From Nitrogeniibacter sp050293885 (lineage in GTDB: Bacteria > Pseudomonadota > Gammaproteobacteria > Burkholderiales > Rhodocyclaceae): a stretch of 57,872 nucleotides of DNA. A program made the translations under genes and the position numbers. The stretch is from NCBI GenBank assembly GCA_050293885.1, contig JBNKNO010000016.1:1-57872 (forward strand). The letters run 5' to 3'. A model generated the notes under the pieces. That model did no database searches, was not told the DNA's origin, and worked only from the letters and a program-made list of their open reading frames with translations. Below are positions 11,489 to 20,281 of this stretch, piece by piece; the first letter of the stretch is position 1; each line of letters begins with the position of its first letter.

Positions 11489-11911
11489 TCAGCTGTTCTT
11501 GAGCGAATCGCGGATCTCGCGCAGCAGCTTGATGTCTTCCGGGTCTTCCTTGGGTGCCTCGGGCTCCGGCGGCGTTTCACGCTTCATCTTGTTGATGGCC
11601 TTGATGGCCATGAAAATGACCAGCGCGACGATGAGAAAATCGAGCGCGGTGTTGATGAACACGCCGTACTTCATCAGGGGCGCACCCGCCTTTTCGGCCG
11701 CGGCGAGCGATTCGAATTCGCCTTCGCCCAGATTGACGTACAGGTTGGAGAAGTCGACCCCGCCGACGATCTTGCCGACGACCGGCATCACGACGTCATT
11801 GACCAGTGAGCTGACAATTTTGCCGAAGGCGCCACCGATGATGACACCGACGGCCATGTCGACGACGTTGCCCTTGACCGCGAATTCTTTGAATTCAGAG
11901 ATGAAACTCAT
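11489..11911 (-). CDS. mscL: Large-conductance mechanosensitive channel MscL
   Basis: A 140-residue protein of normal MscL length. It starts MSFISEFKEFAVKGNVVDMA, the conserved N-terminal amphipathic helix and the beginning of TM1 (VGVIIGGAFGKIVSSLVNDVVMP). TM2 is INTALDFLIVALVIFMAIKAIN, followed by a charged C-terminal bundle. It opens a large pore in the inner membrane under hypo-osmotic tension. GGAGG lies just upstream of the start. It sits, reversed, between the response regulator and its presumed partner genes, which looks like an insertion into that locus. Confidence 0.97.
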   Translation of the reverse strand: MSFISEFKEFAVKGNVVDMAVGVIIGGAFGKIVSSLVNDVVMPVVGKIVGGVDFSNLYVNLGEGEFESLAAAEKAGAPLMKYGVFINTALDFLIVALVIFMAIKAINKMKRETPPEPEAPKEDPEDIKLLREIRDSLKNS

Positions 11912-12130
11912 ATGACTGACCTCCTGGAGCGATGTGTTGTGAGCTGTGCGGACAGGGCGAAAACCGGCAGAATTTGCGCTGGTATTGCCCGATCGCGAGC
12001 AGTCTAAGCCATTCGGTGACTGATGGGGGGACGCAAGCGATGGCGTGTGTCACTATTTATCAGTCATGTCGCCAGGCCGCACAGCGTGGCACCATGTGTT
12101 GAAATCCTGAACGAGAAAAGGAGAAGGGGG

Positions 12131-13759
12131 ATGGTGAGGGGAAACCGAACGCGTCATGCGGGATACCTGCCCTGGCTTGCCTTGTTGCTGGCGTTGGTCT
12201 GTCTTTCGGTGCGCGCCGACGAGGATGCGTTGCGCTACGTGGTCAAGAAGGACGACACGCTCATTGGCCTGGCGGAATCCTTGTTCGAGGATCCGGACGC
12301 CTGGCCCTTGGTGCAGCGTCTCAATCGTGTCGCCAACCCGCGGCGCATTCCGGTCGGGAGTGTGTTGCGCATCCCTGTGCGTTTGCTGCGCAAGGTGCCG
12401 CGCGAGGGACAGGTGATCTTCGTGGCCGGCGAGGCGATGGCCGACGGCAGCGCCGTTTCTACCGGGGATCGCGTGCGCGAGGGCTCGCGCTTGCAGACCG
12501 GCGCGAAAAGTTTTCTGACGGTCGAATTGCCCGATGGGTCACGCCTGACCATGCAACCGCGTAGCCGCTTGCGCATCGAAGACCTGCACGGATTCAAGGG
12601 TTTTGACGAGGCCCAGCGCGCGAGTTTCGACGTTGAAGCCGGGCGCATCGAAACCGACGTGCAGCCGCAAACCGGTCCGGCGGCGCGCTATCGCATTCAT
12701 ACGCCGACGGCCATCATCGGCGTGCGCGGCACGAGTTTTCGGGTGGCCTCGGACGGTGACGTGACGCGCGCCGAAATGCGTGAGGGCAGCGTCGCGGTGA
12801 CCGGCAATGCGCCGCGCGACAAGTCGGTCAAGCTGGAGGCGGGCTTTGGCCTGGTGGCCAAGGCGGGCAAGCCGCTGCCGCCGCCGGTGGCGCTGTTGCA
12901 GGCGCCGGCGCTGTCGTCGCTGCCCGGTTTGTTCGAGCGCCCGCTGATGGTTTTCGAGCTCGAGCCGGTGAGCGGTGCCGTGGGCTATCGCGGGCAGGTT
13001 GCCACCGACACTGCGTTTACCCGAATCGTGGCCGATGCGCGCAGCGCCCTGCCCGAGCTGAAAATCGATGGCCTGCCCGATGGCGACTACTATCTGCGCG
13101 CGCGGGCGATCGATTCGCGCGGGCTGGAGGGGCGCGACGCGCAGACGGCCTTCCGACTGAAGGCGCGTCCGGAGCCGCCTTTCGTCAGCACGCCGCGTGC
13201 GGGCAGCAAGGTCAATGCCGGCGAGGTGGCGTTTACCTGGTCACGCGCCGAGGGCGCGGCGACCTACCGCTTCGAGTTGTCCCGCAATGAAGATCTGTCC
13301 TCGCCCATGGTCGCCGAGCATGAGCTGACCGAGCCGGCGCATTCGCTGTCGCTTGAAGAGGGGACGTATTTCTGGCGACTGGCCAGTACCCGGGCCGATG
13401 GCGATCAGGGGCCGTGGGGTGATCCTGTCGCCGTGACGGTTCGCCCGCCGATGGCGGCGGTGCCGCCGCCGGCGTTCGACGACACCTCGATGTACTTCGC
13501 CTGGGGCGGAGAGCCGGGGCAGCGCTTCGAATATCAGTTTGCGGATGACGATCGTTTCGAATCCATCGTCGCGACCGGTACCGTCGACGCGCCGGAGTTG
13601 CGGATGGACAAGCCCGCGCCTGGGGCCTATTTCCTGCGCGTGCGGGCGATCGATCCGGATGGATTCGTCAGCAAGTATTCGTCGGCGCAGCAGGTGATCG
13701 TGCCATCCGAAATGCCGGAGTGGCTCATCGGTATCCCGCTGTTGATGATCTTCCTGTGA
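12131..13759 (+). CDS. Secreted LysM-FecR domain protein with FN3-like repeats
   Basis: A 542-residue protein from ATG 12131, with GGAG eight bases upstream. A signal peptide (about 1-30, ending SVRA) is followed by a LysM domain (LRYVVKKDDTLIGLAESLF, about 37-85), a FecR domain (about 95-240) with LPDGSRLTMQPRSRLRIE and TPTAIIGVRGTSFRV, then three FN3-like repeats, each ending in GxYxxRxRAIDxxG or similar (GDYYLRARAIDSRGLEG, EGTYFWRLASTRADGDQGPW, GAYFLRVRAIDPDGF). The end is hydrophobic (WLIGIPLLMIFL), a possible membrane anchor. LysM suggests binding to peptidoglycan or another glycan. It is followed 18 bases later by the CHASE2 kinase, so it probably supplies the periplasmic sensing partner. 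Role inferred. Confidence 0.88.
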   Translation: MVRGNRTRHAGYLPWLALLLALVCLSVRADEDALRYVVKKDDTLIGLAESLFEDPDAWPLVQRLNRVANPRRIPVGSVLRIPVRLLRKVPREGQVIFVAGEAMADGSAVSTGDRVREGSRLQTGAKSFLTVELPDGSRLTMQPRSRLRIEDLHGFKGFDEAQRASFDVEAGRIETDVQPQTGPAARYRIHTPTAIIGVRGTSFRVASDGDVTRAEMREGSVAVTGNAPRDKSVKLEAGFGLVAKAGKPLPPPVALLQAPALSSLPGLFERPLMVFELEPVSGAVGYRGQVATDTAFTRIVADARSALPELKIDGLPDGDYYLRARAIDSRGLEGRDAQTAFRLKARPEPPFVSTPRAGSKVNAGEVAFTWSRAEGAATYRFELSRNEDLSSPMVAEHELTEPAHSLSLEEGTYFWRLASTRADGDQGPWGDPVAVTVRPPMAAVPPPAFDDTSMYFAWGGEPGQRFEYQFADDDRFESIVATGTVDAPELRMDKPAPGAYFLRVRAIDPDGFVSKYSSAQQVIVPSEMPEWLIGIPLLMIFL

Positions 13760-13777
13760 GCGTATCGAGCATGTGTC

Positions 13778-16129
13778 GTGAACAACGGCGAGGACCGGGC
13801 CGTGCAAAGGATTGATCGAAGCGTCGTCGAGTGGGTGCTGGTGACGGTGTTCTGTGCGCTCGTCGCGGCGGTGGCGTCGGCGATGGGCTGGATGTGGCGC
13901 ATGGATCAGGCGGCCTACGATGTGGCCATGTCGCTGGCGCGGCCTGCGGCGGATGAGGAAGTGGTGATCGTGGCCATCGACGATGCGAGCCTCGCCGAAA
14001 TCGGGCGTTGGCCGTGGCGGCGCTCGGTGCATGCGGCGCTCATCGAGCGGCTGAGCCATGCCGGGGCGAAGGTGATCGCCTTCGACGTCATCCTCAACGA
14101 ACCCAGTGTCGAGAACGTCGATGCCGACCGCGCGTTGGCCGATGCCATTGCCGCGAGTGGGCGTGTGGTGCTGCCGGTGGTGCAGGCTTCGCGTGGGAAC
14201 CGCATCGTCGGCGAGGCGCCGCCGGCGCCGATGTTCCAGTCCGGCGCGGCCGCGACCGGCCATATCCACGTCGAGTTCGATCCTGACGGTATCGCCCGCA
14301 GCGTTTACCTGTGGGAAGGCTTTGGCGCGCCGCGATACCCGCAGTTGGGCCTGGCCGCGCTGCGCCTGATGCACCCCGAGCGGGCGGCGCGCTACCCGGC
14401 CCCCGCTGCCGGGGACGAATCGGCGGCGGATTGGCTGCGTGCCGACTGGTTGCGCATTCCCTTTGCCGGACCGCCGGGCACCTACCGGAGTGTTTCATAC
14501 GCGGATGTGCTGCGTGGCAATGTGGACGAAGCGATTTTTCGCGACAAGGTGGTGTTCGTTGGCGCCACCGCGCTGGGGATGTCGGACAGCGTGCCGACGC
14601 CGACAACCGGTTTCAATCGCCCGATGCCCGGCGTCGAGGTCAATGCCACCGTCTACTCGGCACTCAAGCGCGGCGAAGGCATCCAGCTCGTGCCCCCGCT
14701 GCTGGCGGGTGCGCTGAGTGCGGTGATTGTGGTCATGCTGATGGTGATGATGTTGCGTGCCGCACCGCGCGCGGCGCTGTTGTGGGCGTTTGCCGGCAGC
14801 GCGGGCACCTTCCTGCTGATGTGGGCGAGCCTGCACTTCGGTCACGTGTGGTTGCCGCTGGTCGGCGCGGTGCTCGGCTGCATGCTGTGCTATCCCTTGT
14901 GGAGTTGGCGTCGGCTCGAGGCCGCCCAGCGTTATCTGGACGATCAGCTCGATGTGCTGCATCGCGACGCCGCCATGCTCTTCCCCGCCATGCGCGTCGC
15001 CTTGCCCGAGGTGCACGACATGGACGCGGTGCAGCAGCGTATCCACCGCGTTTCGCAGGCGGTGCAGCGGCAGCGGGAGTTGCGTCGCTTCATTGCCGAG
15101 ACGCTGGACAACCTGCCCGTGGGGGCGGTGGTGGCTAATCACGACGGTGAAATTCTGCTGTGCAACCGCGAGGCCATGAACCTGCTTCAGGCGCGGGACG
15201 CCACGGCGGTGCCCGAGGCGCTCACCCGCCTCGATTGGCCGCCGGGGGTGTCGATCTCCGGTGGCTTGCCGGTGCCGAGTGACGACGCGCGAAGCGCTAC
15301 TTTCGAGGTCGATACGCCTGACGAAAAGCGTTTGCTGGCGCAGGTGGCGGCGTTGCAGGATGCCGACGGCGCGCCCATCGCGGTGGTGCTCGGCTTGTCC
15401 GACATCACGCGGATTCGCGACGCCCAACGCAGCCGCGAGGAGACCATGCACTACCTGTCTCACGATCTGCGCTCCCCGATCGCCTCCATCCTCACCTTGA
15501 TCGAGGCAGAGAAGCTGGCTGGCGAGCCGGGGCCGGAGATGCTCGAGTTTTTGCGTCAGGTGGGCCGATATGCCCATTCGGCGCTCAAACTGTCCGACGA
15601 TCTGTTCCGCCTGGTGCGCGCCGATGCCATCGACAAGACCCGGTTTGCCGAGTTCGACCTGGGCAACGTCGTGCAGGACGCCGTCGACGAAGTGTGGGTA
15701 CAGGCCAAGGCCAAGTCGGTGAAAATCGTCGTTCAGGCGGACGAGGAAGACCTGATGTCGGCGAGCGTGCGCGGCGACCAGGAGCTGGTGCGCCGCGCCT
15801 TGGTGAACCTGATCGGCAATGCCGTCAAATACGGCCCCGAAGGCGACGAGGTGGCGGTGTCGCTGCGCCGCGTCGGCGAGCAGTGGGCGGTCGCGATCAG
15901 TGATCATGGCGATGGCATCAATCAGGAGCAGATGCCGCGGTTGTTCCGTCGCTTCGGCCGGCTCAAGACGGCGGCGAGTCGGCGCGAGTCGGGTATCGGG
16001 CTGGGGCTGATGATCGTCAAGACCGTGGCCGAGCGCCACGGCGGTCGCGTCGAGGTGGCGTCGCAGCCCGGTGCCGGCGCCACCTTCACCTTGGTGCTGC
16101 CGACCAATGCCGCGCCCGAGGGTGGCTGA
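13778..16129 (+). CDS. CHASE2-domain sensor histidine kinase
   Basis: A 783-residue kinase. The start is GTG 13778; GTG 13802 with GCGAGG upstream is also possible. After one N-terminal span (WVLVTVFCALVAAVASAMGW) comes an extracytoplasmic CHASE2 domain (about 45-300; VVIVAIDDASLAEIGRWPW, FDVILNEPS, KVVFVGATALGMSD), then three membrane spans, a PAS-like segment, HisKA with His562 in HYLSHDLRSP, and an HATPase with LVNLIGNAVKYG, DHGDGI and GIGLGLMIVK. It should autophosphorylate in response to a periplasmic signal and pass phosphate to the OmpR-type regulator at 10721. The AsmA-like gene follows after 12 bases. The ligand is unknown; CHASE2 is recognised by pattern. Confidence 0.9.
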   Translation: MNNGEDRAVQRIDRSVVEWVLVTVFCALVAAVASAMGWMWRMDQAAYDVAMSLARPAADEEVVIVAIDDASLAEIGRWPWRRSVHAALIERLSHAGAKVIAFDVILNEPSVENVDADRALADAIAASGRVVLPVVQASRGNRIVGEAPPAPMFQSGAAATGHIHVEFDPDGIARSVYLWEGFGAPRYPQLGLAALRLMHPERAARYPAPAAGDESAADWLRADWLRIPFAGPPGTYRSVSYADVLRGNVDEAIFRDKVVFVGATALGMSDSVPTPTTGFNRPMPGVEVNATVYSALKRGEGIQLVPPLLAGALSAVIVVMLMVMMLRAAPRAALLWAFAGSAGTFLLMWASLHFGHVWLPLVGAVLGCMLCYPLWSWRRLEAAQRYLDDQLDVLHRDAAMLFPAMRVALPEVHDMDAVQQRIHRVSQAVQRQRELRRFIAETLDNLPVGAVVANHDGEILLCNREAMNLLQARDATAVPEALTRLDWPPGVSISGGLPVPSDDARSATFEVDTPDEKRLLAQVAALQDADGAPIAVVLGLSDITRIRDAQRSREETMHYLSHDLRSPIASILTLIEAEKLAGEPGPEMLEFLRQVGRYAHSALKLSDDLFRLVRADAIDKTRFAEFDLGNVVQDAVDEVWVQAKAKSVKIVVQADEEDLMSASVRGDQELVRRALVNLIGNAVKYGPEGDEVAVSLRRVGEQWAVAISDHGDGINQEQMPRLFRRFGRLKTAASRRESGIGLGLMIVKTVAERHGGRVEVASQPGAGATFTLVLPTNAAPEGG

Positions 16130-16141
16130 GCAAGCGCGGGC

Positions 16142-17590
16142 ATGAGCGTACGTCGTGTTCTTGTGTGGGCGCTTGTCGCTGTCGCGGCGCTGTGCGCCCT
16201 CGCCGTGGTGGCGCTGCCGGCGTGGGCCAGCCAGCAGCTGATCGACGCGCTCAATGCGCGCGTCAGCGGCACGGTGCAGTTGTCGCTGCAGCCGATGTGG
16301 TCGCAGATGCCGGGTGTCCGGGTACAGGCGATCCGCTGGCGACCGTCGTCGGATCAGGCTGGCGAGATCGACATCGGCGAAATCGATGTGCGCAGCCGTT
16401 GGGCGGCCGATGCCGATGTGCGGCCGTTGAACGTGCGCCTGCGCGACGTGCGCGTCGAACTGCATCAGTTGGCCGATGGCCAGTGGGTACTGCCACGGCT
16501 TGTCGGCGACGGCGGCGACGGCGGCGATGACGGCGCGCGCGCGCCATTCCATCTGGCCCGTGTCGACATCGACACCCTTCGGCTTCGGCTGCATCCGCAT
16601 GACGCCCCCGTTGTTGAAGTGGACGTGGCGCATGTCGCCGTGATCGCCGATGCCGATCGCTGGCGGCTTGTGCTAAGCGGCGATGCCACGCGGGCGGCGC
16701 TGCGTGGGTCGGGGCAGGTGAAGGCGACGCTTGCCCGTACCGATGCCGGGCTGCGCGTCGACGCACTCGAGGTGGAAGGCCAGGCGAGCCAGGCGGCCGT
16801 GTCGGTGCCCGCGCTGTCGTTCGCGGCGGCATCGGTCCAGCTGTCGCAGGCCGGCGGGGTCGAGATCGGCGCCGCGCGACTCGATGCCGAGGTGCATGTG
16901 GCGGGCGAGGTCGATACCGTCGCCTTGCGCCTGGCTGAGGCCCGCTTCGAGGGCGGGCAACTGACGGCTCGCGTCGACACGCTGCGGCTCGATCGTGGCG
17001 GCACGGTGGCGGCGCAGCTCGCGTTGAACGACATGGTGGTGACGGCGGATGCGGCGCAGGTGGGCGTGTCGCCGTTGCAAGGCAAGTTGTCGGCACAGTT
17101 GCCGCTCGGGCGCGTGGACGTGACGGCCAGCGCGGGCCTGCTGCGCTACGGGCTTGCGTCACGTCGCGCCCAGCTCGACGGCCTGCAGTTGATAGCGAAT
17201 GCGCCCGATCCGGCGAATGCCGACGCACGCGTGGATGCGCACGCCACCGTGTCCGCCGAATTTTCCGTCGACCCGACGCGCGCGCAGGGCACCGCGAGCG
17301 TCGAGGTCGAGCGCAGCACGCTCGATGCGCGCTGGTCATTCGATCCCGCCGACGCAAAACCGCTGTCGATCCGCGCGACGGTGGATCGACTCGATCTCGA
17401 TCGCTGGCTGGCGTCCACGCCCGCTTCCGATGAACCTGCGCCGCTCGCGGCGTGGCGCGATTGGCCGCTGCGCGCCGATCTGCAAGTGGGAACACTGGTG
17501 TGGCACGGTGTTCGGGTGAAGCGAGCGCACCTCGTGCTCGGGCTGGATGAGGCGGCGGTAGCTGCGAGTGCGCCGTCCGCAGACAATTAA
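16142..17590 (+). CDS. AsmA-like membrane-anchored protein
   Basis: A 482-residue protein with an N-terminal membrane anchor (VLVWALVAVAALCALAVVAL) and a long beta-rich periplasmic region with repeating patterns such as VEIGAARLDAEVHVAGEV and LTARVDTLRLDRGG. This is typical of AsmA/DUF748-type proteins, which are thought to act in outer-membrane or lipid transport. Around residue 122 there is a short Gly-Asp tract (GDGGDGGDDG) encoded by a GGC-GAC triplet repeat. It follows the CHASE2 kinase by 12 bases and is probably in its operon. The family assignment is moderate; it is smaller than classical AsmA and could simply be a conserved hypothetical. Confidence 0.65.
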   Translation: MSVRRVLVWALVAVAALCALAVVALPAWASQQLIDALNARVSGTVQLSLQPMWSQMPGVRVQAIRWRPSSDQAGEIDIGEIDVRSRWAADADVRPLNVRLRDVRVELHQLADGQWVLPRLVGDGGDGGDDGARAPFHLARVDIDTLRLRLHPHDAPVVEVDVAHVAVIADADRWRLVLSGDATRAALRGSGQVKATLARTDAGLRVDALEVEGQASQAAVSVPALSFAAASVQLSQAGGVEIGAARLDAEVHVAGEVDTVALRLAEARFEGGQLTARVDTLRLDRGGTVAAQLALNDMVVTADAAQVGVSPLQGKLSAQLPLGRVDVTASAGLLRYGLASRRAQLDGLQLIANAPDPANADARVDAHATVSAEFSVDPTRAQGTASVEVERSTLDARWSFDPADAKPLSIRATVDRLDLDRWLASTPASDEPAPLAAWRDWPLRADLQVGTLVWHGVRVKRAHLVLGLDEAAVAASAPSADN

Positions 17591-17593
17591 TCG

Positions 17594-17603
17594 AACGATC
17601 GTT
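17594..17603. promoter_or_regulatory. Palindromic operator candidate
   Basis: The 10-bp perfect palindrome AACGATCGTT, flanked by AATTAA on the left and TTAATT on the right, lies 92 bases upstream of the nitronate monooxygenase-like gene. Such ACGATCGT-centred palindromes are typical of TetR-family operators. No TetR gene is in the window, so the regulator would be encoded elsewhere. Confidence 0.45.
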
Positions 17604-17694
17604 TTAATTCGTCCTTCGACCGTGTTAGAGTCGAACGCACCCATGACGGCGACGGCCATGACCGCGCCTGTTTCGTTGAATTGAGGAGACTTCG

Positions 17695-18663
17695 ATGAGT
17701 ATTCCCGCCGCGTTTCAGGGGTGCATGCGCTTACCCGCCATTGCCGCCCCCATGTTCCTGGTGTCGGGCCCCGAGTTGGTCGTCGGCGCCTGCCGTGCCG
17801 GCGTCGCGGGGACCTTTCCGGCGCTCAATGCACGCACGCCCGAGTTGCTCGACACATGGCTCGGGCAGATCAACGACGCCTTGGCGCAGCAGCGCCAGGA
17901 CGCGCCCGCGGCACCGTGTGCGCCTTATGGCGTGAACCTCATCCTGCACGCCAGCAACCCGCGCGTGGCGCCCGATCTGGCGTTGCTGGTCAAGCATCGT
18001 GTGCCCTTCGTGATCACCAGCCTGGGGCATCCGGGGCCGGTGGTCGAGGCCGTGAAGAGCTACGGCGGGCTGGTGTTTTCGGATGTGGTGCACGCCTACC
18101 ATGCGCGCAAGGCGGCCGCCGCGGGCGTCGACGGCATCATTGCCGTCGGTGCCGGCGCGGGGGGGCATGCCGGCACCCAGAGCCCTTTCAGTCTGGTGCG
18201 CGAAATCCGCGAATTCTGGGACGGCACGCTGGTGCTCGGCGGCGCCATCTCGGACGGGGCCGGCGTGCGCGCGGCCGAGGTGCTGGGCGCGGATTTCGCC
18301 TACATGGGCACGCGCTTCATCGCTACCCAGGAGGCCATGGCAGACGCGGCCTACAAGCAGATGCTGATCGAATCGGGGGTCGGCGACATTGTCTACACCG
18401 ACGCCATCTCCGGCACCAACGCCAACTTCCTGTGGCCCAGTCTGGAGAAGGGCGGCTACGACCGTGCGCAGTTGAGCCTCAATGTCGGCAAGGGAAAGCT
18501 CAAGGCAATCACCGATGAGGCCAAGGCCTGGCGCGACTTCTGGAGCGCCGGCCACGGCGTGGCGACGATTCACGATGCGCCGCCGGTGGCCGCGCTGGTG
18601 GCGCGGCTGGGTGAGGAATACGATGCGGCCTGCGCCATGCCGGCCAGTGCGGCGTGCGGATGA
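17695..18663 (+). CDS. NAD(P)H-dependent flavin oxidoreductase / nitronate monooxygenase family
   Basis: A 322-residue TIM-barrel flavoprotein. Visible marks are the N-terminal LPAIAAPMFLVSGPELV, the FMN phosphate-binding GVDGIIAVGAGAGGHAG, LGGAISDGAGVRAAEVLGADF and YMGTRFIATQEA. The family oxidises alkyl nitronates or uses NAD(P)H to reduce quinones; the true substrate is often unknown. GAGGAG lies seven bases before ATG 17695. The gene is monocistronic, with a candidate TetR-type operator upstream and a hairpin at 18690 downstream. A second, clearly different member of the superfamily is at 45628. Confidence 0.9.
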   Translation: MSIPAAFQGCMRLPAIAAPMFLVSGPELVVGACRAGVAGTFPALNARTPELLDTWLGQINDALAQQRQDAPAAPCAPYGVNLILHASNPRVAPDLALLVKHRVPFVITSLGHPGPVVEAVKSYGGLVFSDVVHAYHARKAAAAGVDGIIAVGAGAGGHAGTQSPFSLVREIREFWDGTLVLGGAISDGAGVRAAEVLGADFAYMGTRFIATQEAMADAAYKQMLIESGVGDIVYTDAISGTNANFLWPSLEKGGYDRAQLSLNVGKGKLKAITDEAKAWRDFWSAGHGVATIHDAPPVAALVARLGEEYDAACAMPASAACG

Positions 18664-18689
18664 GGGCGCGCGAACGCGCCTGAAACAAA

Positions 18690-18714
18690 CCCCGGCGAGC
18701 ATCCCCCGCCGGGG
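18690..18714 (+). terminator. Intrinsic terminator candidate
   Basis: Stem CCCCGGCG (18690-18697) with CGCCGGGG (18707-18714), loop of nine bases, followed by TATTTCGTTT. It lies between the convergent nitronate monooxygenase-like and DUF945 genes. Confidence 0.7.
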
Positions 18715-18722
18715 TATTTCGT

Positions 18723-20174
18723 TTACCGGCGTCGCGGCTTGAACGGCTTGCCGTTGACCGTCAGCTGACCGTTGCGGAACGCGAATTCCGATTTGATCAG
18801 ACCGTCGGCGCGGGTGATGTAGCCCTGCGCGCTGGCTTGTTGTAACTGGGCTTCGAACTGCTCGCCGATCATGGCCGTTTGTTCCGCACTCATCACCGCG
18901 TCGGGGTCCATCTGCGCGATCTGGTTGCGGGTGCGCTCGAGCATCATCTCGCGCATCATCGCCTCGGGCAGCGTGAGTTTGCCGCGCGCGTCGAGCTTGC
19001 CCAGCAAGGCCATCGGATTGCCGCGCTCCTCGGGAGTCATGCCGGGCACGCGCGCCTGTGCCTCGATGCGGGCTTCGCCCTGCGGGGTATTGAAACTGAG
19101 GCGATCGAGGCGCAGCTCGGGGTCGTGCCCGAGCAGTTCCATGGCCGGCTGCGCCAGTACCGCCAGCGCGGCTTGTGGATTGCCCTGGCCGGTAAACATC
19201 GTCGGGTCGGCATACATCGCCATCATGGCGCGATAGAGCTTGGCCACCGTGCGCACATGCAGGTGGTTCATCGACAGGTCGTAGTGTGCCGGGCCGAAGT
19301 TGGTGTCACCCACCTGAAAGCCCTGCGCGCTCATATTTGCCTTGATGTCGAGGAAGTCGCCCGCGGCCGGCATGTCGACCACGTAGGCGAACTGCTTGAG
19401 CACGACCGGCTCGCCTTCCAGCTCGGGGCCGTCGAGCTGGATTTCGTCGAGTGTGAAGCGCTGTTTGCCGGCGTACAGCATGGGCTCGTCGTCGAGCAGA
19501 CGGCGCGCATCGCCACTCAGGTGCAAGCCGCTCATGACCATGTGCAGGCCCTTGCCATCGTGCACTTCCAACTTGGGGGCCGCGCCTAGCATGGTGTAGC
19601 TGTCCATGTTGGCAGTGAAGTCGATCCGGGTGTTGAAGCCTTCCCAGGCGACCTGGCCCGGCGCGCCGCCGTCGACCGCCGGCAGCGGTGCCGCGAAGGC
19701 GGGGCTGCTGACATCGCTCACGCCACCGCCGTCAAACCTGACCACGGTGTGTGCGGTCAGCGGCTTGTTGTTGCCGAACAGCTTGGCAAGCTCCGCCTTG
19801 GCGGCGTCGGGCACGACCAATTCGCTGTCGATCACGGCGGCCGCCAGGCCGTCAGCCCACGGGCCGTGCTGGATGTTGGAGGTGAAGGTGATGCGCAGCG
19901 GCTCCGGCGCGTCGTCGGCCGGTGCTTTGCCCTGTTCGCGGGCGGCTTGCTGCAGGCCACGCATCATGTCGCCGAACACTTCGATGGTGACGGTTTCGGT
20001 GGCGGCGAACAGGCCGCGATCGTAGTGTCGATCGATGATCTTCAGATACGGCACGGATGCGACTTGCGCGTATTGGCGATCCAGCGTGGATTGCACTTGC
20101 CCGCCCAGATACCAGCTGGCGGCGGGATAGGCGATGACGGGCAGGGCGAGGAGGGCGATCCAGGATTTTTTCAT
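18723..20174 (-). CDS. DUF945 (YdgA-like) family protein
   Basis: A 483-residue protein starting at MKKSWIALLALPVIAYPAAS, an uncleaved signal anchor or signal peptide, then YLGGQVQSTLDRQYAQ, a conserved opening of YdgA/DUF945 proteins. The rest is beta-rich with GLHLSGDARRLLDDEP and a C-terminal region MMLERTRNQIAQMDPDAVM and FRNGQLTVNGKPF. It probably faces the periplasm. The longer frame (to 20234) would add 20 polar residues before the signal segment, so the internal start is preferred. A good sigma-70 promoter is found at 20235-20262. Biological role is not established. Confidence 0.85.
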   Translation of the reverse strand: MKKSWIALLALPVIAYPAASWYLGGQVQSTLDRQYAQVASVPYLKIIDRHYDRGLFAATETVTIEVFGDMMRGLQQAAREQGKAPADDAPEPLRITFTSNIQHGPWADGLAAAVIDSELVVPDAAKAELAKLFGNNKPLTAHTVVRFDGGGVSDVSSPAFAAPLPAVDGGAPGQVAWEGFNTRIDFTANMDSYTMLGAAPKLEVHDGKGLHMVMSGLHLSGDARRLLDDEPMLYAGKQRFTLDEIQLDGPELEGEPVVLKQFAYVVDMPAAGDFLDIKANMSAQGFQVGDTNFGPAHYDLSMNHLHVRTVAKLYRAMMAMYADPTMFTGQGNPQAALAVLAQPAMELLGHDPELRLDRLSFNTPQGEARIEAQARVPGMTPEERGNPMALLGKLDARGKLTLPEAMMREMMLERTRNQIAQMDPDAVMSAEQTAMIGEQFEAQLQQASAQGYITRADGLIKSEFAFRNGQLTVNGKPFKPRRR

Positions 20175-20234
20175 GGGGTGCAGTTCTCGAGCAGAGGCAT
20201 CCGGGCAGAACGGGTGCCGGAAAGGACGCTGCAC

Positions 20235-20262
20235 AGTATATCGACATCATATTTTGTGTCCA
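20235..20262 (-). promoter_or_regulatory. Sigma-70 promoter for the DUF945 gene
   Basis: On the minus strand, -35 TGGACA (five of six consensus bases) and -10 TATACT (five of six), separated by 16 bases, about 60 bases upstream of the start codon at 20174. Confidence 0.6.
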
Positions 20263-20281
20263 TGGACCGCCCCGGTGCCGG

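Noticed and set aside
16507..16540. GGC-GAC triplet repeat in the AsmA-like gene as a phase-variable tract
   Set aside because: The repeat is in triplets and would not shift the frame; only a few units are present.
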